From: Sapria himalayana
Lineage: Eukaryota > Streptophyta > Magnoliopsida > Malpighiales > Rafflesiaceae
DNA: 64,000 nucleotides
Assembly: GCA_029783825.1 (NCBI GenBank)
Contig: JAREIK010012212.1
Coordinates: 62,001-126,000, forward strand
Reading direction: 5' to 3'
Part shown: piece by piece, positions 51,993 through 64,000 of the stretch
Numbering within the stretch: the first letter of the stretch is position 1
Layout: the number at the start of each line of letters is the position of its first letter
The notes under the pieces: generated by a model
Seen by the model: the letters and a program-made list of their open reading frames with translations, nothing else
Database searches by the model: none
What the model was told of the DNA's origin: nothing
Program-made: the position numbers and the translations under genes

Positions 51993-54900
51993 TTCACCTG
52001 AAAATTATATTTTAATTTATAATTATATTAATTATATTGAATCATTTTAGGTTTTATAATTATATTTTAATTTATATTATTATATTACTAAATATTAATA
52101 ATTGTTTTTTAATTTATTTTTTGATAATCGATATCATATCTATCAATAAATTTATTTATAATTAGTTTATATTATATATAATTATAATGATTATTATTAC
52201 TAAATATTGTATTCACATTTTAAAAAAATTTTAAAATTATTATATTTTCAAAGGTTATAACCTTTGAAAATGTGAAAAAATAACAAAAATAAATTTTTTG
52301 TTATTTCATTGTTTAAATAAATCCTATTAACCACTAATAGCCTAAATACTTAAATCAATAACTCCTAAATTTCGAAAACCCTAAATAGATAATCATTTTA
52401 AACTGGTATACCCCAAATAATAAATAAAAAATCTCAATATTATTTTTTTCATTATAATTTAAAATATTTATATTAATTATTTATTTGTTTATTTTTATAT
52501 AATTATTAATTGCAGAATAAATTGAGTTTGACAAATATAATTTATATAATTATTTTTCATCAAAAAAATATAGTTAAACATTTTAAAAGAAAAAAAATTC
52601 AAAACAAAAAATTATTATATAGAATATATATATTTTGCTTTGTTTCTGAATCATTTTAGGTTTTGTAATTATGTTTAAATTGATATCTATCTTATTAATA
52701 ATAGATTATTATTTTATTCTTTGATCATTATTAGGATATTTATCAATAAAAATATTTATATTGAATTATATGATATATAAATTTAATGATTATTATAACT
52801 AAATATAGTATTCACTTTTGAAAAAAAATTTAAAATTATTATATTTTGAAATGTTATAACCTTTTAAAATATCAAAAAATAAAAAAAATAAATTTTTAAA
52901 TATTTTTTTAAATAACACGTATAAACCACTAAATGCATACACGATTAAATCCGTAAACTCCTAAATTCAGTAATGCCAAAATACATAAACCATTAAACCA
53001 CTATATTCTACTTAATAATTAATAAATCTTATTTTTGATTATTTTTATTATAAATTTAAATATTCATTTTAATTATTTATTAGTTTATTTTTATATAAAA
53101 TTATATTACAAAATAAATTATGAGTGTGACATATATAATTTAAAAAATATATATGCTTATAAAATAAGTAAAAATTTAAAAATTAAAAATTGTTATCCAG
53201 AAATATATTTTACTATAATCTTGAATCAATTTGGATTTTGTAATTATTTTTTAATTAATATCTATCTTAATATCAATATTTTATAAATTTAATTTTGATC
53301 ATTATTATAATATATAACAATAAAATTGTTTATATTGAATTTATATCATATATGATTATTAATATTATTTTAACTAATTATTGTATTCACATTTCAAAAA
53401 ATTTTAAATATTATATATTTTCCGAGGATATAACCTATGAAAATGAGAAAAAATTATAGAAATTTTTTTTGATATTTTATTTTTTTTAAATAAAACGTAT
53501 AAACGACTAAAAGCCTAAAAACATAAATCGCTAAAATCCTAAATGAAAAAACATCTAAATACTTAATCAATTAAACTCGTATACAGTAATAATAAATCAT
53601 AAATATCATTCTGAATTTTATTCAATATAATTTTAAATTTTTATTTTAAAATATTTATCAGTTTATTTTTATAGAAATATTAATTACAAAATAAATTATT
53701 AGTGAAAATATCTAATTTAAATTAAACCGGTATCCCTAAATAATAAATAATAAATTTAATTTTTTTATTATAATTTTAAATATTCATTTTAATTATTTAT
53801 TTGTACATTTTTATAAATATATTAATCACAGAATAAATTATGAGGTAGACAAATATAATTTATATAAATTATTTTTCATCAAAAAAATATGCACAAACCT
53901 TTTAAAAGAAAAAAAATTCAAAAAAAATATTATATAGTAATATAGTTTGCTTTGCTTCTGAATCATTTTAGGTTTTGTAATTATATTTTAATTGATATCA
54001 ATCTTATTAATAATAGATTATTAATTTATTTTTTGATCATTATTAGAATATTTATCAAAAAAATTGTTTATATTGAATTTATATGATATATAAATTAATG
54101 ATTATTATAACTAAAGATTGTATTCACTTTAAAAAAAAATTGAAAATCTATTTTATTTTCAATGGTTATAACCTTTGAAAATATCAAAAAATAACAAATA
54201 AATTTTTTTGTTATTTTATTTTTTAAATAAAACATATAAACCACCAAATGCATATATAGCTGAATAAGTAAACAACTAAATACATAAACCATTAAACAGC
54301 TATATACTACCTAATAATTAATAAATCTAATTTTTATTTTATTTATTATAATTTTAAATATTGATTTTAATTATTTATTAGTTTATTTTTATAAAATATT
54401 TATTACAAAATAAATTATGAGGGTGACAAATATAATTTAAATAATTTATTTTAAATTAATAAATATATATACGCTTGTAAAAGAAGTAATAATATAAAAA
54501 TTAAAAATTATTATATAGTAATTTTTTATAGTTTAATATTGAATCGATTTGGGTATTGTAAATATTTTTTAATTAATATTTATCTTATTATTAATAGTTT
54601 ATTAATTTAATTTTTGATAATTATTAAATTATCTATCAATAAAATTGTTTATATTGAATTTATATGAAATATAATTATTAATATTAAAATAACTAAATAT
54701 TGTATTCACATTTCAAAAAATTTTAAATATTATTATATTTTCAAAGTTTATAACCTGTGAAAATGAAAAAATTACAGATTTTTTTTTGTTATTTTATTGT
54801 TTAAATAAAACCTTTAAACCACTAAATGCCTAAAAACATAAATTGCTAAACTCCTAAACAAAAAAAACATGTAAATACATAAACCATTAAACAGGCGTAC

Positions 54901-57899
54901 ATTAATAAAAAATCATAAATCTCAATTTAAGTTTTATTAAGTATGATTTTAAATTTTTATTTTAATTATTTATAAGTTTATTTTTATAGAAATATTAATT
55001 ACAAAATAAATTATTAGTGAGACAGATCTAATTTAAATAATTTATTTTTCATCAAAAAAATATATATCGTTATAAAAAGTGGCAAAATTTTAAAAATAAA
55101 AATTTATTATTTAGTAATATATATTATTTTGATTTTTAATCATTTTAAATTTTGTAATTATATTTTAATTTATATCATTCTTATTAATAATAGTTTATAA
55201 ATTTTTTATTTATCATTATTATAATATGTATTAATAAAATTATTTATATTGAGTTTACATTATATATAATTATTAAGATTATTATAACTAAATATTATAC
55301 TCACATTTTAAAAAATTAATAATTATTATATTTTCAAAGAGGATAACCTTCAAAATAAAAAATCAAAAAATTAAATTTTTTATTTTTTCATTCTTTAAAT
55401 AAAAACTATAAATCACTAAAGGCCTAAACACTTAAATCACTAAACCCCAAAACACCTAAATACTCAAACCATTAAACTAGTATATCCTAAATAATAAATA
55501 ATAAATCTATATTTTATTTTTATTAATTATAGTTTTAAATATTCATTTTAATTATTTATTAGTTTATTTTTATAGAATTATAAATTAAATATAAATTTTG
55601 AGGAAGACAAATATAATTTAAATAATTTACTTTTAATAACAAAAAAAATATAAACTTATAAAAAGAAGCAAAATATCAAAAAAATTATTATATAGTATTA
55701 TATTTACTTTGATTTTTATTAAATTTACGTTTTGCAAATATATTTAAAAAATATATATCTTATTAATAATAGTTTATTAATTTATTTTTTATCATTAATA
55801 TAATATCAATCAATATAATTGTTTATATTGAATTAACATGATATATAATTATTTAGATTATCATAAATAAATATAGTATTCACATATAAAAAAAATTTAA
55901 AATTGTTATATTTTCAAAGGTTAAAACCTTCAAAAATTAGAAAAAAAAACAAAAATAAATTTTTTGATATATCATTGTTTAAATAAAACTTATAAAACAT
56001 TAAATGCCGAAACAGATAAATCTCTAAACTCCTAAACCCCGAACCCCCTAAATACTTAAACCTTTAAACTCGTAAACCTTAATATAATTTAAATAATATA
56101 TTGAAATATTAATTACAAAATAAATTATGAGTTATACAAATATAATTGAAATAATTAATTTTCATCAAAAAAAATATAAGCTTATAAAAAGAAGCAAAAA
56201 CTAAAAAAAAATTATTATTTAGTAATAAATTTTACATTATTTTTGAATCATTTTAGGTTTTTTAATTATATTTTAATTTATATCCATCATATTAATAATA
56301 GCATATTAATTTATTTTTTGATAATTGATATCATATCCATCAATAAAATTGTTTATATTTAGTTTATATTATATATAATTATAATGATTCTTATTACTAA
56401 ATATTGTATTCACATTTTTAAAAAAATTTAAAATTATTATATTTTCAAAGGTTATAACCTTTGAAAATGTCAAAAAATATCAAAAATATTTTTTTTGTTA
56501 TTTCATTGTTTAAATAAAACCTATAAACCATTAAATGCCTAAAAAAATCGCTAAACTCCTTAATGACAAAATCTCTAATTACATAAACCATTAAACTGGT
56601 AAACATTAATAATAATTCATAAATATCATTTTAATTTTTATTCAGTATAATTTTAAATTTTTATTTTAATTATTTACTAGTTTATTTTTATAGAAATATT
56701 AATTACAAAATAAATTATTAGTGAGACAGATCTAATTTAAATTAAAACAGTATCCCTAAATAATAAATAATAAATCTCATTTTTTTCATTATAATTTTAA
56801 ATATTCATTTTAATTATTTATTTGTTATTTATATATAAATATTAATTACAAATAAATTGAGCTAGACAAGAATAATTTATATAAATTATTTTTTATCAAA
56901 AAATAATAGATAAACTTTTTAAAAGAAAAAAAAATTTAAAACAAAAAATTATTATATAGTAATATATTTTGCTTTGCTTCTGAATCATTTTAGGTTTTGT
57001 AATTATATTTTAATTGATATCTATCTTATTAATAATAGATTATTAATTTATTTTTTGATCATTATTAGAATATTTATCAAAAAAATTGTTTATTTTTAAT
57101 TTACATGATATATAATTAATAAGTTTATTATAACAAAATATTGTATTCACATTTGAAAAAAATTTAAAAATTATTATATTTATAAAGGTTATAAGCTTCA
57201 AAATTGATAAAAAATTTGAAAAATAATTTTTTTGTTATTTCATTATTTAAATAAAACATATAAACTACTAAATGCCTAAACACTTAAATCGATAAACTCC
57301 AAAACTCCTAAATACTTAAACCATTAAACCGGTATACCCTAAATAATTAATCATAAATTTCATTTTTATTTGTATTCATTCTAATTTTAATATTCATTTT
57401 AATTATTTATTAGTTTATTTTTATTGAAATATTAATTGCAAAATAAAATAATGAATGAGACAAATATAATTTAAATAATTTATCTTCACCAAAAAAATTT
57501 ATAAGCTTATAAAAAGAATCAAAAATTTAAAAATAAAAAATTATTATTTAGTAATATATTTTACTTTGATTTTGAATCATTTTAGGTTTTGCAAATATAT
57601 TTTAATTAATATCTATCTTATTAATAATAGTTTATTAATCTATTTTATGATCAGTATTATAATATTGATCAATTAAATTATTTATATTGAATTTACATGA
57701 TATTTAATTTTTATGATTATTATAATTAAATATTGTATTAACATTTGAAAAAAAGATAAAAATTATAATATTTTCAATGGTTATAACCTTGAAAATGAGA
57801 AAAAAGCATAAAAATAATTTTTTTGTTATTTAATTATTTAAATAAAACCTATAAACCACAAAATACATAAATACTTATATTACTAAACTCATAAACCCT
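51993..57899 (+). repeat. Satellite array, forward orientation, up to block D
   Basis: Monomers with boxes near 52257, 52855, 53430, 54165, 54755, 55340, 55917, 56454, 57188 and 57780. The boxes at 52245-52270 and 56442-56467 are perfect 26 bp palindromes. The last monomers mirror those after blocks A and B. No gene is seen. Confidence 0.87.
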
Positions 57900-59140
57900 G
57901 ATACTGCTGCACCACACACACATAGCAACGAACCACAGTACACACATGCAAATATTCTTGTGCATTTTTGTGTAGCATTTTAAGGGGCCAGCAAGTCCTG
58001 GAAGCAGCTAGAATTATGGGCCACCAGCTTGTAGAGGACCCCACTAGCAAGGACATTGATAACATGAATACAACTGATGAGGCCGAGCAAAGTGGTCGGG
58101 AGTAAACCCTGGAGTAGCTAGAAGTGGGTCCCACTAGCCCTATCAGGCAGCATAGAGGGCCACCCAACAGGAGTAGCGGGTAATCCATGATAAATTGAAG
58201 AGCCGGCAAAATCCGAAGTATCACCAAGCAGGGCCAGTAAGAAAAGGAGTCCAGACCAGCCACACGGGAGAGAAAGATACAAACTCGTAGTTTATGTTTG
58301 TAGTGTTATTTGTATTTTGGACTTTGTATGCACCATGTACTTGTAGAGATGGATCATGACATACTGACACACACAATCTTGTCTATTCTCTATGTAGCAT
58401 GCAATGGGGGCAACTGGACCCATGAGTATCTTTATGTGGGGCCCACTAATGCATTTTATAAATCCACATTAGGCGATGCTACACTTCCAGGAGCAGAAGA
58501 CCCATCTTTATAGCATTTTGTAATTTTACTTGTATTCTAGCTTGCTTGTACGCGTAGATAATTAGACTATGAGATGGACCTCATCACACATGCACACCGA
58601 TGCATGCATATTTTTTGATATTTTGTCGGTGCCACATACAGCCACTTCTTGGAGCTCGAGTATGAAGCATTCTAACCCAAGAGATACTCTTTTGAGGATC
58701 ATTAGAGCAAAAGAATGTGGAATTTAGAGGTGAGAATGAATTAACAAAGTGCCGTAGATATGGACTTGTGGATTTATGGGTATTCAGTTTTACATGTATT
58801 CCATTGCATAGCAATGACATAGGCAAAGGCTTGATGCTGCATGTCACACATGTGCACAATCTTATATTTGCATAGTTTTAAAATGGTGCATCATTCAGGT
58901 TCCTCAAAAAGGCATGGACAAATCTGAATGGAAAGGAAACAGTGCGAATAATGACTCAATGCCAACTCTGAAGTCTGGGAATTCCATGTGATTTTAGTTG
59001 TATTCTTATGCTTGGAATTTTTAGGCATTATGTTTTTTTATGTATTTTATGCATAGAATCATTAAGGTGCATAATATTTTGTGGGCTGGCCTAAATTAGT
59101 CAGCTTTTTAGTCATTTGTAAGTTGTGTGCCTAAATGATA

Positions 59141-59146
59141 AATAAA
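59141..59146 (+). promoter_or_regulatory. AATAAA poly(A)-signal-like site in block D
   Basis: AATAAA, then GTGTGTATTTTCC and the A-rich stretch ATAAAAAAGCAGAAAAAACC. It is conserved in layout in all four blocks. It suggests that the 57.9-59.16 kb half derives from the 3' end of a polyadenylated transcript, but this rests on position alone. Confidence 0.35.
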
Positions 59147-59177
59147 GTGTGTATTTTCCATAAAAAAGCAGAAAAAA

Positions 59178-59255
59178 CCATAAACCCTAAACATTAAATC
59201 CTAAACCTTAAACCATAAACTATAACCCTAACCCATAAACCCTAAATCATAAATC
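59178..59255 (+). repeat. Telomere-like degenerate tract inside block D
   Basis: Contains ATAAACCCTAAACATTAAA, CCTAAACCTTAAACC and CCCTAACCCATAAACCCTAA. It is the clearest match in the window to the plant telomere repeat CCCTAAA. Confidence 0.8.
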
Positions 59256-60370
59256 TCATGTTTTGCACTTTTATAATCAAATGACTAAGTGTTAAATTTA
59301 AATTGAAATTCACAACTTTTAGGAATGTCACAGATTTATTTTTTTGTATATGTAACACAAAGTCATGACTCAAGGGATGAGTTATGGATTCAGTCTCTTT
59401 CTTGCTTTAGATTATTGTAGCATTAGCAATGGTCATGATTGTATATTTTGTCTCTATAACACAAAATCATATCAATGAGAATATGCCATAACTTGTGTCT
59501 CTTTGTAAAACATATTGTTATGGTACTAAGAATGATCATGAATACATATTTTATCACGATAATACTGGGTCGCAGAATTGGATATGACCATAGCTTGTGC
59601 ATTTTATCTTTATATTGCAAAGTCATTGCACTAGGAATGATGTAACTTTGGACATTCCCCAAGAGCAAAAGTCATGACCCTAGAAATAGTTAAAGCGCGA
59701 GTACTACTCTTTATAACTTTCTATATCTAAAATTCTTGGGATTCAAAATATCACTATGGCTTTTTCCTTTGATTTGTGACCTCAAGTGTCAATATGCAAT
59801 ACTAATATTTTGAGCAATGATTAAAACCTTTTTTACATTTGAATATGATTCATTTACACATTTTTGGGTAATGTGAGCTTGTATACATAACTCATTTAAT
59901 ATAAAAAGAAAGAAATGATACATTTCATATCCATGAGGATATAAAAAAAGGTTTAGACATGCCAATAAAATAAATTATTTGATACTTGATTGAAAGAGAG
60001 CCCATACTTTTTGCCCTGCTCAAACTGCCCTGGGGCTAGTTTGTTCTAATATGCTACAAGGTTGTTATTTTTTTAGAGGTGAACTATGTTTTAAAAAGAT
60101 TGCTTTGAGTGTGCGCATGAGAGATATTTTAGAAGAAATTACAATAATCAATATAAATAGCATCCTCAACAACTAGCTATTTCAACACATATGTGTACAC
60201 CTTTGGTTTAGTCTGTTAGCATACATGAGTCAAATTGCCTTTGATAGCCTAGTGATTCAACATCAAATATGATGAGACATAAGAGAGATAAAGTAAAAAC
60301 TCCTATTATTTTGGTTAGAGCTTTAGCAATCATTCTAGAGTTGAGAGAGGAACAAAATAAATTATTTTAA

Positions 60371-63300
60371 TTATTCAGTATAATTTTAATTATTTATCAG
60401 TTTATTTTTATAGAAATATTAATTACAAAATAAATTATTAGTGAGATAGTTCTAATTTAAATTAAACTGGTATATCCTAAATAATAAAGAATAAATCTCA
60501 TTTTTTTATCATTTTAATTTTTAAATATTCAAATTTAATAATTTATTTGTTTATTTTTAATATAAATATTAATTACAAAATAAATTATGAGTCACACAAT
60601 TATAATTTATATAAATTATTTTTCATCAAAATAATATAGATAAACTTTTCAAAAGAAAAAAAAATTTCATAAAAAAAAATTATTATATAGTAATATATTT
60701 TACTTTGCTTCTGAATCATTTTTGGTTTTGTAAATATATTTTAATTGATATCTATCCTATTAATAATAGATTATTAAGTTATTTTTTCATCATTATTATA
60801 ATTTTTATCAATAAAAATGTTTATATTGAATTTATATAATATATAAATATAATGATTATTATAACTAAATATTGTATTAACATTTGAAAAAAAAATTAAA
60901 ATTATTATATTTTCAAAGGTTATAACCTTTGAAAATGTGAAAAAATAAAAAATATATATATTTTTTGTTATTTCATTTTTTATATAAAACTTATAGATCA
61001 TTAAATGCTTACTTAGTTAAATCAGTAAGCTCGTAAATCCAGAAACCCCTAAATACATGAACCTTTTAACATCTATATACTAATTAATAAATAATAAATC
61101 TCATTTTTATTTCTATTTATTATAATTTTAAATTTTAATTTTAATTATTTATAGTTTAATTTTTTAGAAAAATTAATTACAAAATAAATTTGAGTGAGAC
61201 AAATATTATTTAAATAATTTATTTTAATAAAAAAAATATAAGCTTATAAAAAGATTGAAAATTTTAAAAATTAAATATTATTATTTAGTAATATATTTTG
61301 ATTTGATTTTGAATCATTTTATGTTATGTAAATATATTTTAAATCATTATTATAATATCAATCATTAAAATTATTTATATTTAATTTATATGATATATAA
61401 TTAGTAATATTAATATAATTATGCATGGTATTCACATTTCAAAAAATTTTAAAAATTATTTTATTTTCAAAGGTTATAACCTTTGAAAATCAGAAAAAAA
61501 TCAAAAATATAATTTTAAATTTTTATTATATAAATAAAACCTATAAAACACTAAATAATCAAACCATTAAACTGGTTTACCATATATAATAAATCATAAA
61601 TCTATTTTAATTTGTATTCATTATAATTTTAAATATTCATTTTAATTATAAATTTGTTTATTTTTTATAGAAATATCAATCACAAAATAAATAAAGAGTG
61701 AGACAGATATAATTGTAATAATTTAGTTTTAATCAAAAAATAAATATAAGCTCATAAAAAGAAGTAAAAATTTAAAAACAAAAAATTATCATTTAGTAAT
61801 ATAATTTACTTTGATTTTGAATCTTTATAGGTTTTGCATTTATATTTTAATTGCTATCAATCTTATTAATAGTAGTTTATTAATTTATGTTTTGATCATT
61901 ATTATAATATCTTGCAATAAAATTACTTATATTGAATTTAAATGTCTTATAGATATTAAGATTATTATAACTAAATATTATATTTACATTTGAAACAAAT
62001 TTAAAAATTATTATATTTTCAAAGTTTATAAACTTCAAAAATGATAAAATCACAAAAATAATTTTTTTATTATTTTATTATTTAAATAAAATATATAAAC
62101 CACTAAATGCCTAATCATTTAAATATCTACACTTCTTAACCCCAAAACCCCCAAATACTTAAACAATTAAAGCTATATAACCTAAATAATAAATAATAAA
62201 TTTCATTTTTATTTGTGTTCATTATAATTTTAAATATTCATTTTAATTATTTTTTAGTTTATTATTATAGAAATATTAATTACAAAATAAATAATGAGTG
62301 AGACATATAATTTAAATATATTATTTTTTATGAAAAAAAAATAAGCTTATAAAAATAAACAAAATTTCAAAAATTTAAAATTTTATTTAGTAATTTAATT
62401 TAGTTTGATTTTGAATTATTTTGGGTTCGACAAATATATTTTAATTAATATCTATCTTATTAATAATAGTTTATTAATTTATTTTTTGATCATTATAATA
62501 ATATATATTAATACAATTTTTTATATTAAATTTACATCAAATATAAATATTAAGATTATTATAACTAAGTATTGTATTCATATTTTAGAAAGATTAAAAT
62601 ATTATTATATTTTAAAGGTTTAAACCTTTGAAAATCATGAAAATTCATAAAAATAAATTTTTTGTTATTTCATTGATAAAATAAACCATATAAACACCTA
62701 AATGTGGAAACTTTAAATTAATAAACTTCTTAACCCCAAAAATCACAAAAAACTTAAACCATTAAATAGGTATACACTAAATAATAAATAATATATCTCT
62801 TTTTTATTAGTATTCATTATAATTTTAAATATTCATTTTTATTATTTATCAATTTATTTTTATAGAAATATTTATTACAAAATAAATTATTAGTGAGATA
62901 GATATAATTTAAATAATTTATTTTTAATCAAAAAAATATATATGCTTATAAAATGAGGCAAAATTTTTAAAATAAAAAATTATTATTTAGTAATATATCT
63001 TATTTTGATTTTGAATCATTTTAGACTCTACAATTATATTTTAATTTATATCATTCTTATTAATACTAGTTTATTAATTTATTTTATTGATCATTATTAT
63101 AATATCTATTAATAAAATTATTTATATTTAGCTTATATTATATATAATTATTAAGATTATTATAACTAAATATAATATTCACATTTAAAAAATTAAAATT
63201 ATTATTTTTTCAAAGGTTACAACTTTCAAAAATTAAAAAAAAATCAAAAAATTAAATTTTTTGTTTTTTAATTCTTTAGATAATAATTATAAATCACTAA

Positions 63301-64000
63301 AGATCTAAACACTTAAATAACTAAACTCCTAAATCCAAAAACACCTAAATACTTAAACCATTAAACTGGTATATCCTAAATAATAAATAGTTAATCTCAA
63401 TTTTATTTGTATTCATTATAATTTTAAATAATTATTTTAATTATTTATTAGTTTATTATTATAGAATTATAAATTACAAAATAAATTATGAGTAAGACAA
63501 ATTAATTTAAATAATTTATTTTTAATAACAAAAATATAATGTTATAAAAAAAGCAAAACATTACAAAAATTATTATTAAGTAATATATTTTATTTTGATT
63601 TTGAATAAATTTAGATTTTGCAAATATATATTAAATAATATCTATCTTATTAATAATAGTTTAATAAATTTTTTTTGATCATTATTATAATATCTAGCAA
63701 TGTAATTATTTATATTAAATTTTAATGACTTAATTATTAGGATTATTATAACTAAATATTATATTTATATTTGAAAAGAATTTAATAATTATTATATTTT
63801 CAAAGGTTATAACCTTCAAAAATTAAAAAAATAATAAAAATAAAATTTTTATTATATCATTGTTTAAATAAAACTTATAAACCACTAAATGCCTAAACAC
63901 TTAAACATCTAAACTCCTAAACACAAATGCCCCTAAATACTTAAACCTTTAAACTCGTAAACCTTAAATATAATTTAAATAATTTATTAAAATATTAATT
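60371..64000 (+). repeat. Satellite array, forward orientation, to the window end
   Basis: Monomers have boxes near 60922, 61476, 62025, 62615, 63212 and 63808. The order of variants follows ~1.7-5.3 kb of the left array, but one monomer (matching ~3.6-4.2 kb) is missing and there is a small deletion near 61.33 kb. It is cut by the window end in mid-monomer. No gene is seen. Confidence 0.87.
63916..63923 (+). other. Empty version of the hAT target site (closest paralogue)
   Basis: AACTCCTAAACACAAATGCCCC reads straight through the position where, at 5265-9016, the hAT element and a second CCTAAACA are inserted. Flanks on both sides match those of the element (CTTATAAACCACTAAAT before, AAACTCGTAAACCTTAAAT after). 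Confidence 0.88.

Larger units (their letters stand above)
57900..60370 (+). repeat. Non-satellite block, copy D (inverted relative to A-C)
   Basis: Full-length reverse complement of blocks A and B, set in forward satellite. It starts GATACTGCTGCACCACACACA and ends GAGAGAGGAACAAAATAAATTA. It reads: a G+C-richer part (57.9-58.5 kb) with GGTCCCACTAG and GGGGCCCACTAATGC; a ~600 bp middle; AATAAA at 59141 with an A-rich stretch from 59160; the telomere-like tract 59178-59255; then ~1.1 kb with degenerate internal words (CATGAC..., AAGTCAT..., TTATGGCATA). The open frames at 57889-58263, 58310-58513, 58584-58859 and 59423-59668 do not keep the same frame or strand in A or B, so I regard the block as non-coding. 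Confidence 0.75.

Noticed and set aside
57889..58263. 124-residue minus-strand frame in block D
   Set aside because: Runs across the satellite-block boundary and is not open in A or B; their long frames are on other strands or in other frames.
1..64000. Organelle DNA, a CRISPR array or a prokaryotic island as an explanation of the A+T-rich repeats
   Set aside because: No organelle genes, no short repeats with unique spacers and no bacterial genes. A plant-type hAT element with an 8 bp target duplication and long satellite monomers point to nuclear plant DNA.

Overview
The window looks like nuclear heterochromatin of a land plant, most likely a flowering plant. The evidence is a plant-type hAT transposon, degenerate TTTAGGG-like (plant telomere-type) motifs, a Copia-like solo LTR candidate, and an otherwise gene-free, very A+T-rich tandem satellite. 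I cannot name the species. No rRNA, tRNA, CRISPR or host protein-coding gene was recognised.

Layout. About 50 kb is one satellite family of roughly 560-600 bp monomers, with a longer ~740 bp variant. Nearly every monomer carries a palindromic box with core GGTTATAACC, then a ~100 bp tract of 7-8 bp degenerate telomere-like motifs (CTAAACC/CTAAATG type). The array is '+' from 1 to ~10.93 kb, reversed from there to ~43.58 kb, and '+' again to the end. In the reversed part the monomers form a higher-order repeat (HOR) of about 14 kb, present about twice. A non-satellite block of ~2.5 kb occurs four times: A 22.2-24.8 kb, B 36.35-38.8 kb, C 41.8-43.6 kb (truncated and internally deleted), and D 57.9-60.4 kb (inverted). 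The blocks sit at the same satellite position each time, so block and satellite were amplified together.

One mobile element interrupts the left array: a 3,736 bp hAT element at 5,273-9,008. It has 15 bp perfect terminal inverted repeats, an exact 8 bp target duplication (CCTAAACA), G+C-rich subterminal repeats and hairpins, and one transposase gene. The gene is a single reading frame of about 707 codons (BED zinc finger, RNase H-like fold, hAT dimerisation region) broken by one in-frame TAG at codon 400. Uninterrupted ('empty') versions of the insertion site occur elsewhere in the same satellite, which confirms the insertion boundaries. A 492 bp TG...CA fragment at 51.5-52.0 kb is best read as a solo LTR.

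The only convincing protein-coding sequence is the broken transposase. The many short reading frames in the satellite are chance openings in A+T-rich repeats. The most interesting material is structural: satellite monomers that each pair a palindrome with a telomere-like tract, strand switches with a head-to-head junction, a co-amplified block with a poly(A)-like feature, a local G-quadruplex-capable expansion, and a recent 1.34 kb tandem duplication.
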